Below, in pieces: positions 19,473-29,808 of a DNA stretch of 64,000 nt. The stretch comes from Arthrobacter sp. B0490 (lineage in GTDB: Bacteria; Actinomycetota; Actinomycetes; Actinomycetales; Micrococcaceae): NCBI RefSeq assembly GCF_002929355.1, contig NZ_PJIR01000005.1:1-64000 (forward strand), in the 5' to 3' direction. The stretch's first letter is position 1; every line of letters begins with the position of its first letter. Below the pieces are notes generated by a model that saw only the letters and a program-made list of their open reading frames with translations, was not told the origin of the DNA and did not search any database. Both the position numbers and the translations under genes were made by a program.

Positions 19473-20368
19473 GCGGGTTCGCGCCCACGCACCCCGAGCT
19501 GCCGGGCTGGCGGCACGTCTACTCCGGCAAGGTCCGCGACCTGTACGAGCCCGAGGACGGGCGCGAGGACGTCGTGCTCGTCGTCGCGAGTGACCGCATC
19601 AGCGCCTACGACCACGTGCTCACCACCGGGATCCCCGACAAGGGGCGCGTGCTGACCCAGCTCAGCCTCTGGTGGTTCGAGCGCCTCTCCGGCATCCCGA
19701 ACCACGTGCTCGCCTCCGACGCGGCCGGCGGGGTGCCCGCCGCCGTCGAGGGCCGGGCCATGATCTGCCGGAAGCTCATCATGTACCCGATCGAGTGCAT
19801 CGCCCGCGGCTACCTGACCGGCAGCGGACTGCTCGAATACCGGGCGTCGCGGACGGTCTGCTCGCTGCCGCTCCCCGAGGGGCTCGTGGACGGATCCCGC
19901 CTGGAGCCCGCGCTCTTCACGCCGTCGGCCAAGGCCGAGGTGGGCGAGCACGACGAGAACATCACCTACGACGCCGTCGTCGTGACCGTGGGCGACGACG
20001 CCGCTGCCCAGCTCCGCGGGCTCACGCTCGACATCTACACGCGCGCCGAGGCCATCGCCCGGGAGCGAGGGATCCTCCTCGCGGACACGAAGGTGGAGTT
20101 CGGCCTCGACCCCGCCACGGGGCGGATCACGCTCGGCGACGAGGTCCTCACGCCCGACTCCTCGCGCTTCTGGGACGCCGCGCTCTACGCGCCCGGCCAG
20201 GCGCAGCCGTCCTTCGACAAGCAGTTCGTGCGCGACTGGCTGACCTCCGACGCCTCCGGCTGGGACCGCAGCTCCGAACCGCCCGCGCTGCCCGACGACG
20301 TCGTCGAGCGGACCCGCGCCCGCTACATCGAGGCGTACGAGCGCCTGACGGGCCGCGCCTTCGCCTGA
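19469..20368 (+). CDS. purC: phosphoribosylaminoimidazole-succinocarboxamide synthase
   Basis: A 299-aa SAICAR synthetase acting with ATP and aspartate on CAIR. Conserved segments are YSGKVRDLYE, ASDRISAYDHVL, VECIARGY-type (here IECIARGYLTGSG) and DTKVEFG. Length and ends match the family. It is coupled to purD by a 4-nt overlap. A weak 6-bp hairpin (20376-20393) follows. Confidence 0.96.
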
Positions 20369-20798
20369 GTCCCGACGGGTGCCTGGTCACCCGGCCTCGG
20401 GGGGCGCACCCGCCGTCGTTCCCGGCTTTCGTGGCCGTACCGCTGCATCTGCGGCGTGTCGCGGCGGGACACGCTCGTCCCGGCACAGGAACCGGGAACG
20501 ACGACGACGGCGGGCGACCGCCTACAGCGGGCCATGACGACGGGCCATGACGACGGGCCGAGGCACGCCGGGAGACGGGGACGATGCCCGGCTGCGGATC
20601 GTTGTGCTTCCGGTCCGGCTCGCAGCCCGGTCGGCGCCCCGGCCTCCAGGGCCGTCACGAGAACCGCCGATCCGGCGCAGCCCGAATCGGCACAGGACTG
20701 CAGCGTCATGCGACACAGCTTGCGACACAGCTTTATTCGACACAGCGCCGTGCGGCTCCTCAGGGCCACGACCGGCGCCGAACCCCTCGAGGAGCACA
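20369..20798 (+). repeat. 430-bp intergenic region with short repeats and no convincing gene
   Basis: The region holds a 12-bp inverted pair (20414-20425 with 20492-20503), a 13-bp tandem CGGGCCATGACGA (20528-20553, partial third copy to 20560), and three copies of CGACACAGC starting at 20711, 20723 and 20738. The last lie 53-88 bp before the next gene and may be operator half-sites. Open frames here have shadow-like composition and no homology that I recognise. Confidence 0.5.
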
Positions 20799-21794
20799 GT
20801 GAATAGCACAGTGAACAGCACCCAGCACACCCCGCGCCGCCCGGCGGCCACCCGGCGCACGGCCCGGGCGGCCGCCGCCGTCGCCGCGACCGCCCTCCTC
20901 CTGCCGCCGTCAGCCGCCGTGGCCGCACCGCCGACGTCGTCCGTCCAGGCGTCGGTGCCCTCCCACCGGCAGGACACCAGCATCCCGCTCCCCGGGGCGT
21001 CCTCCGCCGAGGGCATCGCCAAGGGCAGGGGTTCCACGTTCTACGCGGGCGACCTCGGCCGCGGGGACATCTTCCGCGGCGACCTCCGCGACGGGACGGC
21101 CGAACTGTTCATCGACGCGCCCGAGGGCAGGGCCGCCGTGGGCCTCAAGGCCGATGTGCGGGACGACCTGCTGTTCGTCGCGGGCGGAGCCACGGGCCAG
21201 GCCTACGTCTACGACACCCGCACGGGCGACGAGGTGACGGAGTTCCAGCTCGCCACGGGCGACGCGTTCATCAACGACGTCACACTCACGCGGGACGGCG
21301 CCTACTTCACCGACTCGCGGCGCGCGGAGCTGTACTTCGTCCCGGTGGACGACCGGGAGTTCGGTGAACCGCAGGCGATCGCCCTCTCAGGACCGGCAGC
21401 AGAGGTGACTCCCGGCTTCAACCTGAACGGCATCACGTCGGTCGACCGCGGCAGGACCCTGATCGTCGCGCACTCGGCCAACCAGTCCCTTTACACCGTG
21501 GATCCGGAGACGGGCGGGAGTGCGGTCATCGAGACGGGTGCGCTGCCGAACGTCGACGGCATCCTGGCCAAGGGGGACACCGTCTACGCGGTCCAGAACC
21601 GCAGCAACCAGGTGAGCCGGATCGACCTGTCGAGGGACCTGTCCCGCGGGGAGGTGGAGGACGTCATCACGAGCCCGCTATTCGACGTGCCCACCACGGT
21701 GGCACTGTTCGGCAACACCCTGGCGCTCGCCAATGCGAAGTTCGGCGCGGTGGATCCGGGCGGCTACGAGGTGGTGACGGTCTCCGCGCGCTGA
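20799..21794 (+). CDS. secreted SMP-30/gluconolactonase-like beta-propeller protein
   Basis: A 331-aa protein with a signal peptide (twin Arg runs then AAAVAATALLLPP, cleavage near AVAA). The mature part shows repeated blades of the form F-x-A-G-D-L and VYDTRTGDEV, with INDVTLTRDGAYFTD and NLNGITS typical of six-bladed SMP-30/NHL-like propellers. It may be a lactonase or a carbohydrate-binding scaffold; the substrate is unknown. The GTG at 20799 has GAGGAG 5 nt upstream; a second GTG at 20811 is possible. Confidence 0.8.
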   Translation: MNSTVNSTQHTPRRPAATRRTARAAAAVAATALLLPPSAAVAAPPTSSVQASVPSHRQDTSIPLPGASSAEGIAKGRGSTFYAGDLGRGDIFRGDLRDGTAELFIDAPEGRAAVGLKADVRDDLLFVAGGATGQAYVYDTRTGDEVTEFQLATGDAFINDVTLTRDGAYFTDSRRAELYFVPVDDREFGEPQAIALSGPAAEVTPGFNLNGITSVDRGRTLIVAHSANQSLYTVDPETGGSAVIETGALPNVDGILAKGDTVYAVQNRSNQVSRIDLSRDLSRGEVEDVITSPLFDVPTTVALFGNTLALANAKFGAVDPGGYEVVTVSAR

Positions 21795-21808
21795 GCGGAG
21801 CCGGACGA

Positions 21809-21846
21809 ACCAGAGGCCCGCCGGCTGGTGCCGGCGGGCCTCTGGT
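21809..21846. terminator. 17-bp stem hairpin between the propeller gene and tRNA-Pro
   Basis: Perfect arms 21809-21825 and 21830-21846 close a TGGT loop. It lies after the propeller gene on the plus strand and just past the tRNA 3' end on the minus strand, so it can serve both. Confidence 0.85.
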
Positions 21847-21847
21847 G

Positions 21848-21925
<78 letters not shown>

Positions 21926-22023
21926 ATGTCGCTCCCGGGAGGCCGAACCACCCGAACCGCAACTGTCCAAGGATAGCGGAGGATCAGCGGCGAGGAAAAC
22001 CGGGCCCGACGGCGGCGGACGGC

Positions 22024-23886
22024 TCAGACCAGCGAGTCCTTCCAGGCCGCGTGGAGCGTCGCGAACCGGCCCGTCCCGCCGATCAGCTCGGCGGGCGTCC
22101 CGTCCTCCACGACCCGGCCGTCGTGCACCACGAGGACACGGTCGGCGATCGCCACCGTGGACAACCGGTGCGCGATGATGAGCGCCGTCCGGTTGCCGAG
22201 GAGCTTCTGCAGGCCCTCCTGCACGAGCCGTTCGCTCGGGATGTCCAGCGACGACGTCGCCTCGTCCAGGATCAGGACCGCAGGGTCGGCGAGGAACGCC
22301 CGGGCGAAGCTGATCAGCTGTCGCTGCCCCGCGGACACACGGCCACCCCGCTTGTTGACGTCCGTGTCGAAGCCCTCCGGGAGCTCGAGGATGAACCGTT
22401 CCGCGCCGACGGCCCGCGCCGCCGCGACGATCTCGTCGCGGCCGGCCTCGGGCTTGCCGAGGGCGATGTTGTCCGCCACGGAGCCGCTGAACAGGAACGC
22501 CTCCTGCGTCACCATGACGACGGCGCGCCGCAGGTCCTTCGGCGCGAGGTCCCGGAGGTCCACGCCGTCGAGCGTCAGCCGGCCCTCGGACACGTCGTAG
22601 AAGCGGGCGATCAGCTTGGCCAGGGTCGACTTGCCGGCGCCCGTCTGCCCGACGAGCGCGACGGTCTGCCCGGCACGGATGGACAGGTCCATGGTGGGCA
22701 GCACCACGGGGCCGTCCCCGTAGCGGAAGCTGACGTCGGAGAACTCGATGTCGCCGCGCGGATGCGGCAACGACACCGGGTGCTTCGGCGGCCGGACGGT
22801 CGGTACCTCCTCCAGCAGTCCGGAGACCTTCTCGAGCGCCGCCGCGGCGGACTGGAACGAGTTGTAGAACATGGCCATCTGGTCCACCGGCTGGAAGAAG
22901 CGCTTGCTGTAGAGGAGCAGTGCGAGGAGCGCGCCGACCTCGAGCGTGCCGCCCAGGACCCTGAACCCGCCGGACATCAGCACGACGGCGACCGTCACGT
23001 TGCCGATCAGGACGAGTCCGGGCTGGAAGACGCCGTTGAGGTTGATGGACCGGACGGTGACCGTGCGGTAGTCCTCGGCCAGCTCGTCGTACCGCGCCGC
23101 ATTGACCTGCTCCCGGCGAAAGGCCTTCACGGCGCGGATGCCGGTCATCGTCTCGATGAAGTGCACGATCAGCTTCGCGGACACCACCCGGGACTCGCGG
23201 TACGCGATCTGCGAGTGCTTCTGGTACCAGCGGGCGAGGAGGAACATGGGCACCGCGGCGGCGAGGATGAGGAGGCCGGTCCGCCAGTCCAGGGCGAAGA
23301 TGGTGACCGCCGTGAAGAACATGAAGATCGCTCCCGAGGCGAGGGAGCTGACCCCCGAGTCGAGCAGTTCGCGGAGCGCCTCGAGGTCCGAGGTCTGCCG
23401 GGAGATGATGCGACCCGAGGTGTACTTCTCGTGGAACTCCAGGCTCAGTCGCTGCGTGTGGCGGAAGACCCGCACCCGGAGATCGAGCAGCATGGCCTGG
23501 CTGAGCTGGGCCGTCGCGCGGACGTAGCCCGCGGTCAGCACCGAGGCGAGCACCGCCGCCAGGAGGTAGGTGCCACCCGCGGCCCACAGCAGGAGCGGAT
23601 CACCCGCCCTCAGGGCGGGCAGGGCACGGTCGATGCCGAACGCGATGATGGCGGGGCCGGCGACCCGCGCTGCCTGCGAGATGACGACCAGCAGGACGGT
23701 CCAGACGAACTGCCGGCGGTTGGGCCGGATCAGGGAGCCGAGGAGCTTGAAGGACCGCGACCGGACGGACTTGCTCTGGGCCCGGTCGAGGAGGACGTCG
23801 TCCTCGTTGAGGACGCCGGCGGACGTGGCGCCCTGCAGGCCCTTCTCCTCGGGTGCCTCCCCGGGCGTGCGAGGGGTGCGGCTCAT
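22024..23886 (-). CDS. ABC exporter half, canonical ATPase subunit
   Basis: A 620-aa fused six-helix membrane domain and nucleotide-binding domain. Walker A GQTGAGKS (413-420), Q461, signature VSAGQ (517-521) and Walker [11 protein letters not shown] with catalytic E542 are present. Its start overlaps the upstream ABC gene by 4 nt. Together they look like a heterodimeric exporter (TM287/288 or BmrCD type), in which this subunit carries the Walker B glutamate. The substrate is unknown; drug or lipid efflux is typical. Confidence 0.92.
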   Translation of the reverse strand: MSRTPRTPGEAPEEKGLQGATSAGVLNEDDVLLDRAQSKSVRSRSFKLLGSLIRPNRRQFVWTVLLVVISQAARVAGPAIIAFGIDRALPALRAGDPLLLWAAGGTYLLAAVLASVLTAGYVRATAQLSQAMLLDLRVRVFRHTQRLSLEFHEKYTSGRIISRQTSDLEALRELLDSGVSSLASGAIFMFFTAVTIFALDWRTGLLILAAAVPMFLLARWYQKHSQIAYRESRVVSAKLIVHFIETMTGIRAVKAFRREQVNAARYDELAEDYRTVTVRSINLNGVFQPGLVLIGNVTVAVVLMSGGFRVLGGTLEVGALLALLLYSKRFFQPVDQMAMFYNSFQSAAAALEKVSGLLEEVPTVRPPKHPVSLPHPRGDIEFSDVSFRYGDGPVVLPTMDLSIRAGQTVALVGQTGAGKSTLAKLIARFYDVSEGRLTLDGVDLRDLAPKDLRRAVVMVTQEAFLFSGSVADNIALGKPEAGRDEIVAAARAVGAERFILELPEGFDTDVNKRGGRVSAGQRQLISFARAFLADPAVLILDEATSSLDIPSERLVQEGLQKLLGNRTALIIAHRLSTVAIADRVLVVHDGRVVEDGTPAELIGGTGRFATLHAAWKDSLV

Positions 23887-25715
23887 GCCAGCGCCTCCTC
23901 GTCGTCGTGTGCGGGTTGCAGGGGCTGGACCGTGCGCCCCAGCTGCGCGATCTCCTCGTCGTCGAGGCTGGCGATGACGTACCGGTAGTGGTCGTTGCGG
24001 GCGAGCAGCTCGGAGTGCGTGCCGACGTCGGTGATGCGCCCGTCCTGCAGGAGCGCCACGCGGTCCGCCAGCGCCACTGTGGAGGGCCGGTGCGCGACGA
24101 TGAGCGTCGTCGTGGCGCCGAGCACGGCCCGGAGCCCCTGCTCGACGCGTTCCTCGGTGGCGACGTCGAGCGCCGACAGCGGGTCGTCGAGGACCAGGAC
24201 CGTCGGTTGCGCGGCGATCGCCCGCGCCAGGGCGATGCGCTGGCGCTGGCCGCCGGACAAACTGAGCCCCTCCTCGCCGATGAGCGTGTCCAGTCCCTGG
24301 GGCAGACCGTAGGCGAACCGGGCCTGCGCCACCTCGAGGGCCTCGGCGAGGATGCGCTCGGCCTCCGTGCCCGTGGCATCGGAACCCATGAGCACGTTGT
24401 CGCGGACGGAGCTGGAGAACAGCGTGGTGTCCTCGAAGGCGACCGCGACGAGCGTGCGCAGTTCACCGAGGGTGAGCTCGCGCAGGTCCACGCCGTCGAT
24501 GCTGATGCTGCCGCCCGTGACGTCGTAGAGGCGCGGGACCAGCTGGAGGAGGGTGCTCTTGCCGCACCCCGTCACACCGACCAGCGCCATGGTCTCGCCG
24601 GCGCGCAGGGTCAGGTCGATCCCGTCGAGGACGTCGCCGGTGTCCCCGTGCGCGTCGGGATAGCGGAAGTGCACCGCGTCGAACACCACGGTACCGATCG
24701 GCGCCTCGAGGTGGACCGGCGCAGGGGGGTCGGTGATGGTGTTCTCGGAATCCATGACCTCGTAGTGCCGGTCGATGGCCGTCTTCGCCGTGAACGTCAT
24801 GGCGAGGAGCGGGCCGATGAACTCCACGGGCCCTGCGACGGCGGCGGCCGTGGCGAAGAAGGCCACGAGCGCGCCGATGGTGACGTCCCCACCCGCCGCC
24901 AGCGTCACACCGACCACGAGGGAGGCGCCGAGGGCGAGTTCGGGCAGCAGGGTCACGATCATCGAGAAGTGCGCGAGGGACCTCGCCTTGAAGATCTCCG
25001 TCCGGCGGAGTTCCTCGGCCTGCTCCTCGAAGTCCTCCAGGGCCTCCCGGCTCCGCCCGAACGCCTTGAGCACGCGGATCCCGTGGACCGACTCCTCGAC
25101 CGTGGTCGCGAGGTCCCCGGCCTGGTCCTGGCTCTTCCGTGACACGCGGCTGTAGGAGGTGCGGAAGCGGTAGCCGTAGATCATCAGGGGCACGGCGGCG
25201 GCGACGAAGATCAGGGCCAGGATCCAGCTCATCAGGAACATGACGATCACGCCCATCACCACGGTCAGTGACGTCACGACCAGCATGATGAGGCCGAAGG
25301 CCATCCAGCGGCGCATCAGGTTGAGATCGCTCATGGCACGCGACAGGAGCTGGCCGCTGCCCCATCGGTCATGGAACTCGACCGTCAGATTCTGCAGGTG
25401 GCGGTAGAAGGAGGTGCGCATGTTCGTCTCCACCGCCGTCGCCGGTGTGATGACGAACTGGCGGCGCAGCGCCACGAAGGTGGCCTCGAGGACGCCGAGG
25501 AGCAGGACGACGCCCGACGCGATCCAGACCGTGCGGGCCGACCCGCCTTCGGCGAGTGCGTCGTTGATGAGCACCCGCAGCACCTGGGGGATGGCGAGGG
25601 CCATGACGCTGGCGCCCAGCGCGCACAGCAGGCCCAGGACGAGTCGCGGGAGGATGGGCCGGACATGCGGGTAGAGCCGTCCGAGCGATTCCCACAGGGT
25701 GTTCTGGTTCTTCAT
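23883..25715 (-). CDS. ABC exporter half, degenerate-site subunit
   Basis: A 610-aa fused permease-ATPase. Walker A GVTGCGKS (380-387) and signature LSGGQ (486-490) are canonical, but the Walker B end reads [12 protein letters not shown], with D511 in place of the catalytic glutamate, and the Q-loop position appears to be E428. This is the usual non-hydrolytic partner in heterodimeric exporters. It is first gene of the pair, with a promoter presumably in 25716-25822. Confidence 0.92.
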   Translation of the reverse strand: MKNQNTLWESLGRLYPHVRPILPRLVLGLLCALGASVMALAIPQVLRVLINDALAEGGSARTVWIASGVVLLLGVLEATFVALRRQFVITPATAVETNMRTSFYRHLQNLTVEFHDRWGSGQLLSRAMSDLNLMRRWMAFGLIMLVVTSLTVVMGVIVMFLMSWILALIFVAAAVPLMIYGYRFRTSYSRVSRKSQDQAGDLATTVEESVHGIRVLKAFGRSREALEDFEEQAEELRRTEIFKARSLAHFSMIVTLLPELALGASLVVGVTLAAGGDVTIGALVAFFATAAAVAGPVEFIGPLLAMTFTAKTAIDRHYEVMDSENTITDPPAPVHLEAPIGTVVFDAVHFRYPDAHGDTGDVLDGIDLTLRAGETMALVGVTGCGKSTLLQLVPRLYDVTGGSISIDGVDLRELTLGELRTLVAVAFEDTTLFSSSVRDNVLMGSDATGTEAERILAEALEVAQARFAYGLPQGLDTLIGEEGLSLSGGQRQRIALARAIAAQPTVLVLDDPLSALDVATEERVEQGLRAVLGATTTLIVAHRPSTVALADRVALLQDGRITDVGTHSELLARNDHYRYVIASLDDEEIAQLGRTVQPLQPAHDDEEALA

Positions 25716-25822
25716 GCCATCTCTTCGGTGATCGATGGTTATTGGTGTCCCCCAGCAACCATCCTAGGTCAGGAGGGCTGTAACGCCGGTCACGTTACGG
25801 GGACCCGAAGAAGCAGGCGGCG

Positions 25823-26770
25823 CTAGCGGGGGCTCCGGGGAGTGAGTGTCAGGAGGACGGCCTCCGGCCGGCAGGCGAAACGGACCGGGGCGAACCGCGA
25901 GGTCCCGATGCCGGCCGAGACATTGAGCGGTACGGAGCGGCCATCCGAGTCCCACTGCGTCAGTCCACGGGCACGCCACGTGGGCAGGTCGCAGTTGCTG
26001 ACCAGGGCGCCGTAGCCCGGGATGCACACCTGCCCGCCGTGGGTGTGGCCGGCGAGGATGAGGTCCGCCCCGCCGTCCGTGAAGTAGTCCAGCACGCGCT
26101 GGTAGGGGGCGTGCGCGACGGCGATCCGGATGTGCGGGGCGTCCGCGGAGGTGCTGCTGCCAGGGGGGTAGGGCACGTACCGGTCGCGGCCCAGATGCGG
26201 GTCGTCGACACCCGTGAAGTCGATGCGCAATCCGCGGAATCCGACGGACTGCGACCTGTTGGTCAGGTCGACCCACCCGGCAGCGCCGAAGGCGCTGAAC
26301 ATGTCGGCCCACGGCAGGTCCTGGGGAGCGGACTCCTTCGGCGCGATCGACGGGCCGGCGAAGTACCGCAGCGGGTTCTTGAACACCGGGGCGTAGTAGT
26401 CGTTGGACCCGGGGACGAAGACGCCGGGGACCTTGAGGAGCGGTTCCAGCGCCTCGAGCAGTGGCCCGACGGCCTTCCGGTGGCTCAGGTTGTCGCCCGT
26501 GTTGACCACGAGGTCCGGAGCCAGGTCGGCGAGGCGATGGAGCCAGTCCGCCTTCGACTTCTGCCCGGGCACCATGTGGATGTCGGAGAGGTGCAGCACC
26601 CGCAGGGGGAAGGATCCCGGCGGGAGGATGGGGAGGGTCTCCTCCCGCACCTCGTACAGCGTGCGCTCGACGGCCGAAGCATAGGCGAGGGTTCCGGCCG
26701 CGGCCGTCAGGGTGAGCCCTGCCGCCCAGCCGAGCGGTGTCCCGCTCCGGGGTGTGGAAGTCGATTTCAC
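25823..26770 (-). CDS. membrane-anchored metallophosphoesterase
   Basis: A 315-aa calcineurin-like phosphoesterase with one N-terminal membrane anchor. Metal-binding motifs are LSDIHM, NTGDNL, GSNDYY, VAHAP and AGHTHGGQ, forming a complete two-metal site. The GTG at 26770 is preferred because it lies 1 nt after the PBP stop with GGAGG upstream; an ATG at 26836 would overlap the PBP gene by 65 nt. The substrate (nucleotide, phospholipid or wall precursor) is unknown. Coupling to the PBP gene suggests an envelope role. Confidence 0.85.
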   Translation of the reverse strand: MKSTSTPRSGTPLGWAAGLTLTAAAGTLAYASAVERTLYEVREETLPILPPGSFPLRVLHLSDIHMVPGQKSKADWLHRLADLAPDLVVNTGDNLSHRKAVGPLLEALEPLLKVPGVFVPGSNDYYAPVFKNPLRYFAGPSIAPKESAPQDLPWADMFSAFGAAGWVDLTNRSQSVGFRGLRIDFTGVDDPHLGRDRYVPYPPGSSTSADAPHIRIAVAHAPYQRVLDYFTDGGADLILAGHTHGGQVCIPGYGALVSNCDLPTWRARGLTQWDSDGRSVPLNVSAGIGTSRFAPVRFACRPEAVLLTLTPRSPR

Positions 26771-26771
26771 G

Positions 26772-29123
26772 CTAGCCGTTGCCTCCGTCGTCGCCACCAG
26801 TGCCGTCGTCGCCGGCATCTCCTCCAGTGGTACCACCCGTGGAGGGGCCCGTGCCAGTTTCGCCCGTGCCGGTCGCGCCGGAGTTGACCCCGGTACCGCC
26901 GGTGTTGGTGCCGGTGCCGTTGCCCGGGTTGGCCGGGCGCGAGGGGCTGACCGGTGCGGTGCGCTGGCCCCCGTTGATCATGTTCGCCGGCGGCGCCGTG
27001 AACGGCGTACCGACGTAGAGGCCCGGGATCTGCTGCATGAAGCGAGCCCAGGAGGGGCCCGCGATGAGCGAGCCGTCGATCTCGGGGTAGACCTGGCCGC
27101 CGATCTGCAGTCCGCCGAGCGAGCTGCCCTCGCCCTCGCCCTGCCAGTTGCCGACCCAGCTGGCGGTGACCATGCCGGAGTTGTAGCCCATGAACCAGGT
27201 CTGCGAGCGGGCGTCGTTCGTGCCGGTCTTCCCGGCCATGGGGATGTCGCCGTACTCGAGCAGCTGACCGGACCCGGCCTTCATGACCTCCTGCGTGGCC
27301 GCGTTGACGCCGCGCGCGACTTCCTTCGAGATCGTCTGCTTGCAGGAGGTGGCGGGGACGGGGTAGCTCGTGCCGTCGACCGCGGTGACCTCGGTCAGGG
27401 CGCGGGGCTCGCAGACGGTCCCGTCGTTGGCGAAGCCGCCGAAGGCCTTCGCCATGGACATGGGGGCCGCGGCGACGCCGCCGCCGATGAGGGCGGGCGG
27501 GTTGACCGACGGCGGGTTGAGGGCGCCCTCGCGGCTGCCGGCGTCGTGCACGCCCATGTCGAAGGCGATGTCGCGGATGCGGCAGAGGTCGAGCTGCTTC
27601 GCGGTCGCCATCGTGATGGTGTTCAGGGACTGTGCCAGCCCGTCGAGGACGGTCGTGTACCGGTAGTTCTGGTCGCCGTAGTTCTGGGGTGTGTAGCCCT
27701 CGAGTTCAGGCGTGTTGATGACGTAGTTGCCGCCGTCCATGCAGCTCGCACGCCAGCGGTCGCCCTCGGGGTAGGTCTTCTTGGTGCCGTCGACCACCTG
27801 GTTGAGTGCCTTGCCGGCCTCGACCCAGGCCGCGACGGTGAACGGCTTGTAGGTGGATCCGGGCTGGAAGCCGCCGCCACCGCCGAGGCTCTTGGACGGG
27901 TCGCCGCCGGCGAATTCGTCGACGTTGAAGTTGAGGACCGTGTTGCCCTGCGCGGCCTCCGGGTTGTACCGGGTGTTCTGTGCCATGGACAGGATGTTGC
28001 CGGTCTTCGGTTCGAGGCTCAGCATGGTGTGGCCCACCGCGCCGTCCGTGGTGTCAGGGTTCGCGGTCTCGTTGACGGCGGTCTGCGCAGCCGCCTGGAC
28101 GCGGGAGTCGAGCGTGGTCTTGATCGTCAGGCCCGAGCGGAAGAGGACCTTCTCGCGGTCCTCGGGAGTCTCGCCGTAGGCGGGGTCGTTGAGGATCAGG
28201 TGCGTCACGTAGTCGCAGAAGTAGGGTGCCTGGGCCGCCCCGACGCAGCCGCTCAGCGTCGGCGTGATGTTCAGGCCGAGATCGGTGGCGATAGCCGCGT
28301 CGTGCTCTTCCTTCGTGATCTTGCCGCGGGTGAGCATCGCGTCGATGACGATGTTCCGGCGCTGCAGCGCGCCCTCCGGGTTCGACTCGGGGCTGTAGGC
28401 GCTCGGGCCGTTGACGAGCCCGGCCAGCAGGGCGCTCTGCTGGATGTTCAGGTCCTTCGCGTCGACGCTGAAGAAGTACTTGGACGCGGCCTGCACACCG
28501 AAGGTCGTGCCGCTGAAGGGGACGATGTTGAGGTAGCCCTCGAGGATCTCGTCCTTCGAGAGCTCCTTCTCGACGGCGATGGCGAGCTTCATCTCGCGGA
28601 GCTTGTCGCCCACGGTCTTGCCGCCGCCGCTCAGGGTAACGGTCCCGCCGTTCTGCCGCGCCGAGTCGATCAGCACGTTGTTGACGAACTGCTGCGTGAT
28701 GGTGGAGGCTCCGCGGCTCGTGCCGCTCGACACGTTGCTGGCGATCGCGCCGAGGATTCCCTCGAGGTCCACGCCGCCGTGCTCGTAGTAGCGGTAGTCC
28801 TCGATCGCGATGAGGGCGTTCTGCATCGTCGGGGACACCTGGTCGAGCGTCACCGGCTGGCGGTTCTCCTCGTAGAGGGTCGCGATGAGAGACCCGTCCG
28901 CGGCCTGGATGGTGGTCGGCTGCGCCAGCGCCTCGCGCTCCAGCTCGGCCGGCAGCTGCTCGAAGAACTGCAGCGAGGCGGAGGCGCCCGTACCGGCGGC
29001 GGCGGCCACGGGGACGAGGAGGCCCGCGGCGAGCACACCCGCGAGACCACTGATTCCGAGGAACGCGATGATCTTGCCGAGGGTGGTTGCCGTGTCGAAG
29101 AGGGGTGATTTGCGCGCAGCCAT
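26772..29123 (-). CDS. class A penicillin-binding protein
   Basis: A 783-aa bifunctional peptidoglycan synthase. It has a short cytoplasmic tail, a membrane helix (about 17-43), a transglycosylase domain with E108 in AIEDYRYYEHGGVD, and a transpeptidase domain with S423/K426 in GSTYKPF, SLN (499-501) and KTGT (632-635). The C-terminus is a long Gly/Thr/Asp-rich disordered tail. It is divergent from the DUF4177 gene and followed directly by the phosphoesterase. Confidence 0.94.
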   Translation of the reverse strand: MAARKSPLFDTATTLGKIIAFLGISGLAGVLAAGLLVPVAAAAGTGASASLQFFEQLPAELEREALAQPTTIQAADGSLIATLYEENRQPVTLDQVSPTMQNALIAIEDYRYYEHGGVDLEGILGAIASNVSSGTSRGASTITQQFVNNVLIDSARQNGGTVTLSGGGKTVGDKLREMKLAIAVEKELSKDEILEGYLNIVPFSGTTFGVQAASKYFFSVDAKDLNIQQSALLAGLVNGPSAYSPESNPEGALQRRNIVIDAMLTRGKITKEEHDAAIATDLGLNITPTLSGCVGAAQAPYFCDYVTHLILNDPAYGETPEDREKVLFRSGLTIKTTLDSRVQAAAQTAVNETANPDTTDGAVGHTMLSLEPKTGNILSMAQNTRYNPEAAQGNTVLNFNVDEFAGGDPSKSLGGGGGFQPGSTYKPFTVAAWVEAGKALNQVVDGTKKTYPEGDRWRASCMDGGNYVINTPELEGYTPQNYGDQNYRYTTVLDGLAQSLNTITMATAKQLDLCRIRDIAFDMGVHDAGSREGALNPPSVNPPALIGGGVAAAPMSMAKAFGGFANDGTVCEPRALTEVTAVDGTSYPVPATSCKQTISKEVARGVNAATQEVMKAGSGQLLEYGDIPMAGKTGTNDARSQTWFMGYNSGMVTASWVGNWQGEGEGSSLGGLQIGGQVYPEIDGSLIAGPSWARFMQQIPGLYVGTPFTAPPANMINGGQRTAPVSPSRPANPGNGTGTNTGGTGVNSGATGTGETGTGPSTGGTTGGDAGDDGTGGDDGGNG

Positions 29124-29146
29124 TATTCCAGTTTACAAGCACGCGC

Positions 29147-29161
29147 TAGGCTTTCCCCATG
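29147..29161 (+). promoter_or_regulatory. TAGGCT -10 box, likely leaderless start
   Basis: TAGGCT (29147-29152) is 6 nt before the ATG of the DUF4177 gene with no Shine-Dalgarno between, matching actinobacterial leaderless promoters. A -35 element is not evident. Confidence 0.45.
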
Positions 29162-29314
29162 ACGAAATGGGAGTACTCGACGATTCCGCTCATCATCCAT
29201 GCGACGAAGCAGATCCTCGACCAGTGGGGCGAGGACGGGTGGGAGCTCGTCCAGGTGGTCCCCGGGCCTGACGGCAACGGCCTCGTCGCGTACCTGAAGC
29301 GGGAGAAGAGCTAG
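29159..29314 (+). CDS. DUF4177 small protein
   Basis: A 51-aa protein, MTKWEYSTIPL...WGEDGWELVQVV...YLKREKS, matching the DUF4177 pattern (WEY near the N-terminus, DGWELV in the middle). The function is unknown. Its stop is 2 nt from the start of the RidA gene, so DUF4177, RidA and NUDIX form an operon. Confidence 0.85.
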   Translation: MTKWEYSTIPLIIHATKQILDQWGEDGWELVQVVPGPDGNGLVAYLKREKS

Positions 29315-29316
29315 CA

Positions 29317-29805
29317 GTGCCTGCCGGAAATACCGCGGTTTCCGCCGTCGAGGCTCGCCTCGCGGACCTCGGCATCGCCCTGCCCGAGGTGGTTCCCCCC
29401 GTCGCGTCCTACGTCCCCGCCGTCATCAGCGGCAACCACGTGTACACCTCGGGACAGCTGCCGTTCATTGAGGGCAAACTCACAGCTTCGGGCAAGGTCG
29501 GTTCCGACGGCGGAGTCGACGCCGCGACCGCGAATTCCCTGGCCGCTACCTGCGCCGTGAACGCCCTGGCGGCGATCAAGAGCCAGCTCGGCGATCTCGA
29601 CCGCATCACGCGGATCGTGAAGGTCGTCGGCTTCGTCGCGTCCGATCCCTCGTTCACCGGTCAGCCCGGTGTCGTCAACGGCGCCTCCGAACTGCTCGGC
29701 GCCGTCCTCGGCGAGGCCGGCGTGCACGCACGCTCCGCCGTCGGCGTGGCAGTCCTCCCCCTCGACTCGCCCGTCGAGGTCGAGGTCATCGCGGAGTTCG
29801 TCTAG
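29317..29805 (+). CDS. RidA/YjgF family protein
   Basis: A 162-aa member of the RidA superfamily, whose archetype hydrolyses reactive enamine/imine intermediates from PLP enzymes. YTSGQLPF and the C-terminal ARSAVGVAVLPLDSPVEVE are family signatures. In canonical RidA a conserved Arg contacts the substrate; here HARSAVGV carries the corresponding Arg. It starts at GTG and is tightly packed between its neighbours. Confidence 0.88.
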   Translation: MPAGNTAVSAVEARLADLGIALPEVVPPVASYVPAVISGNHVYTSGQLPFIEGKLTASGKVGSDGGVDAATANSLAATCAVNALAAIKSQLGDLDRITRIVKVVGFVASDPSFTGQPGVVNGASELLGAVLGEAGVHARSAVGVAVLPLDSPVEVEVIAEFV

Positions 29806-29808
29806 GCC

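Noticed and set aside
20456..20806. Possible 116-codon gene upstream of the propeller gene
   Set aside because: There is no ribosome site, no homology that I recognise, and it overlaps the start and repeats of a well-supported gene.
23883..25715. Loss-of-function reading of the LDD Walker B in the first ABC half
   Set aside because: An Asp at this position is the normal degenerate site of heterodimeric exporters, and the partner gene has the canonical Glu.
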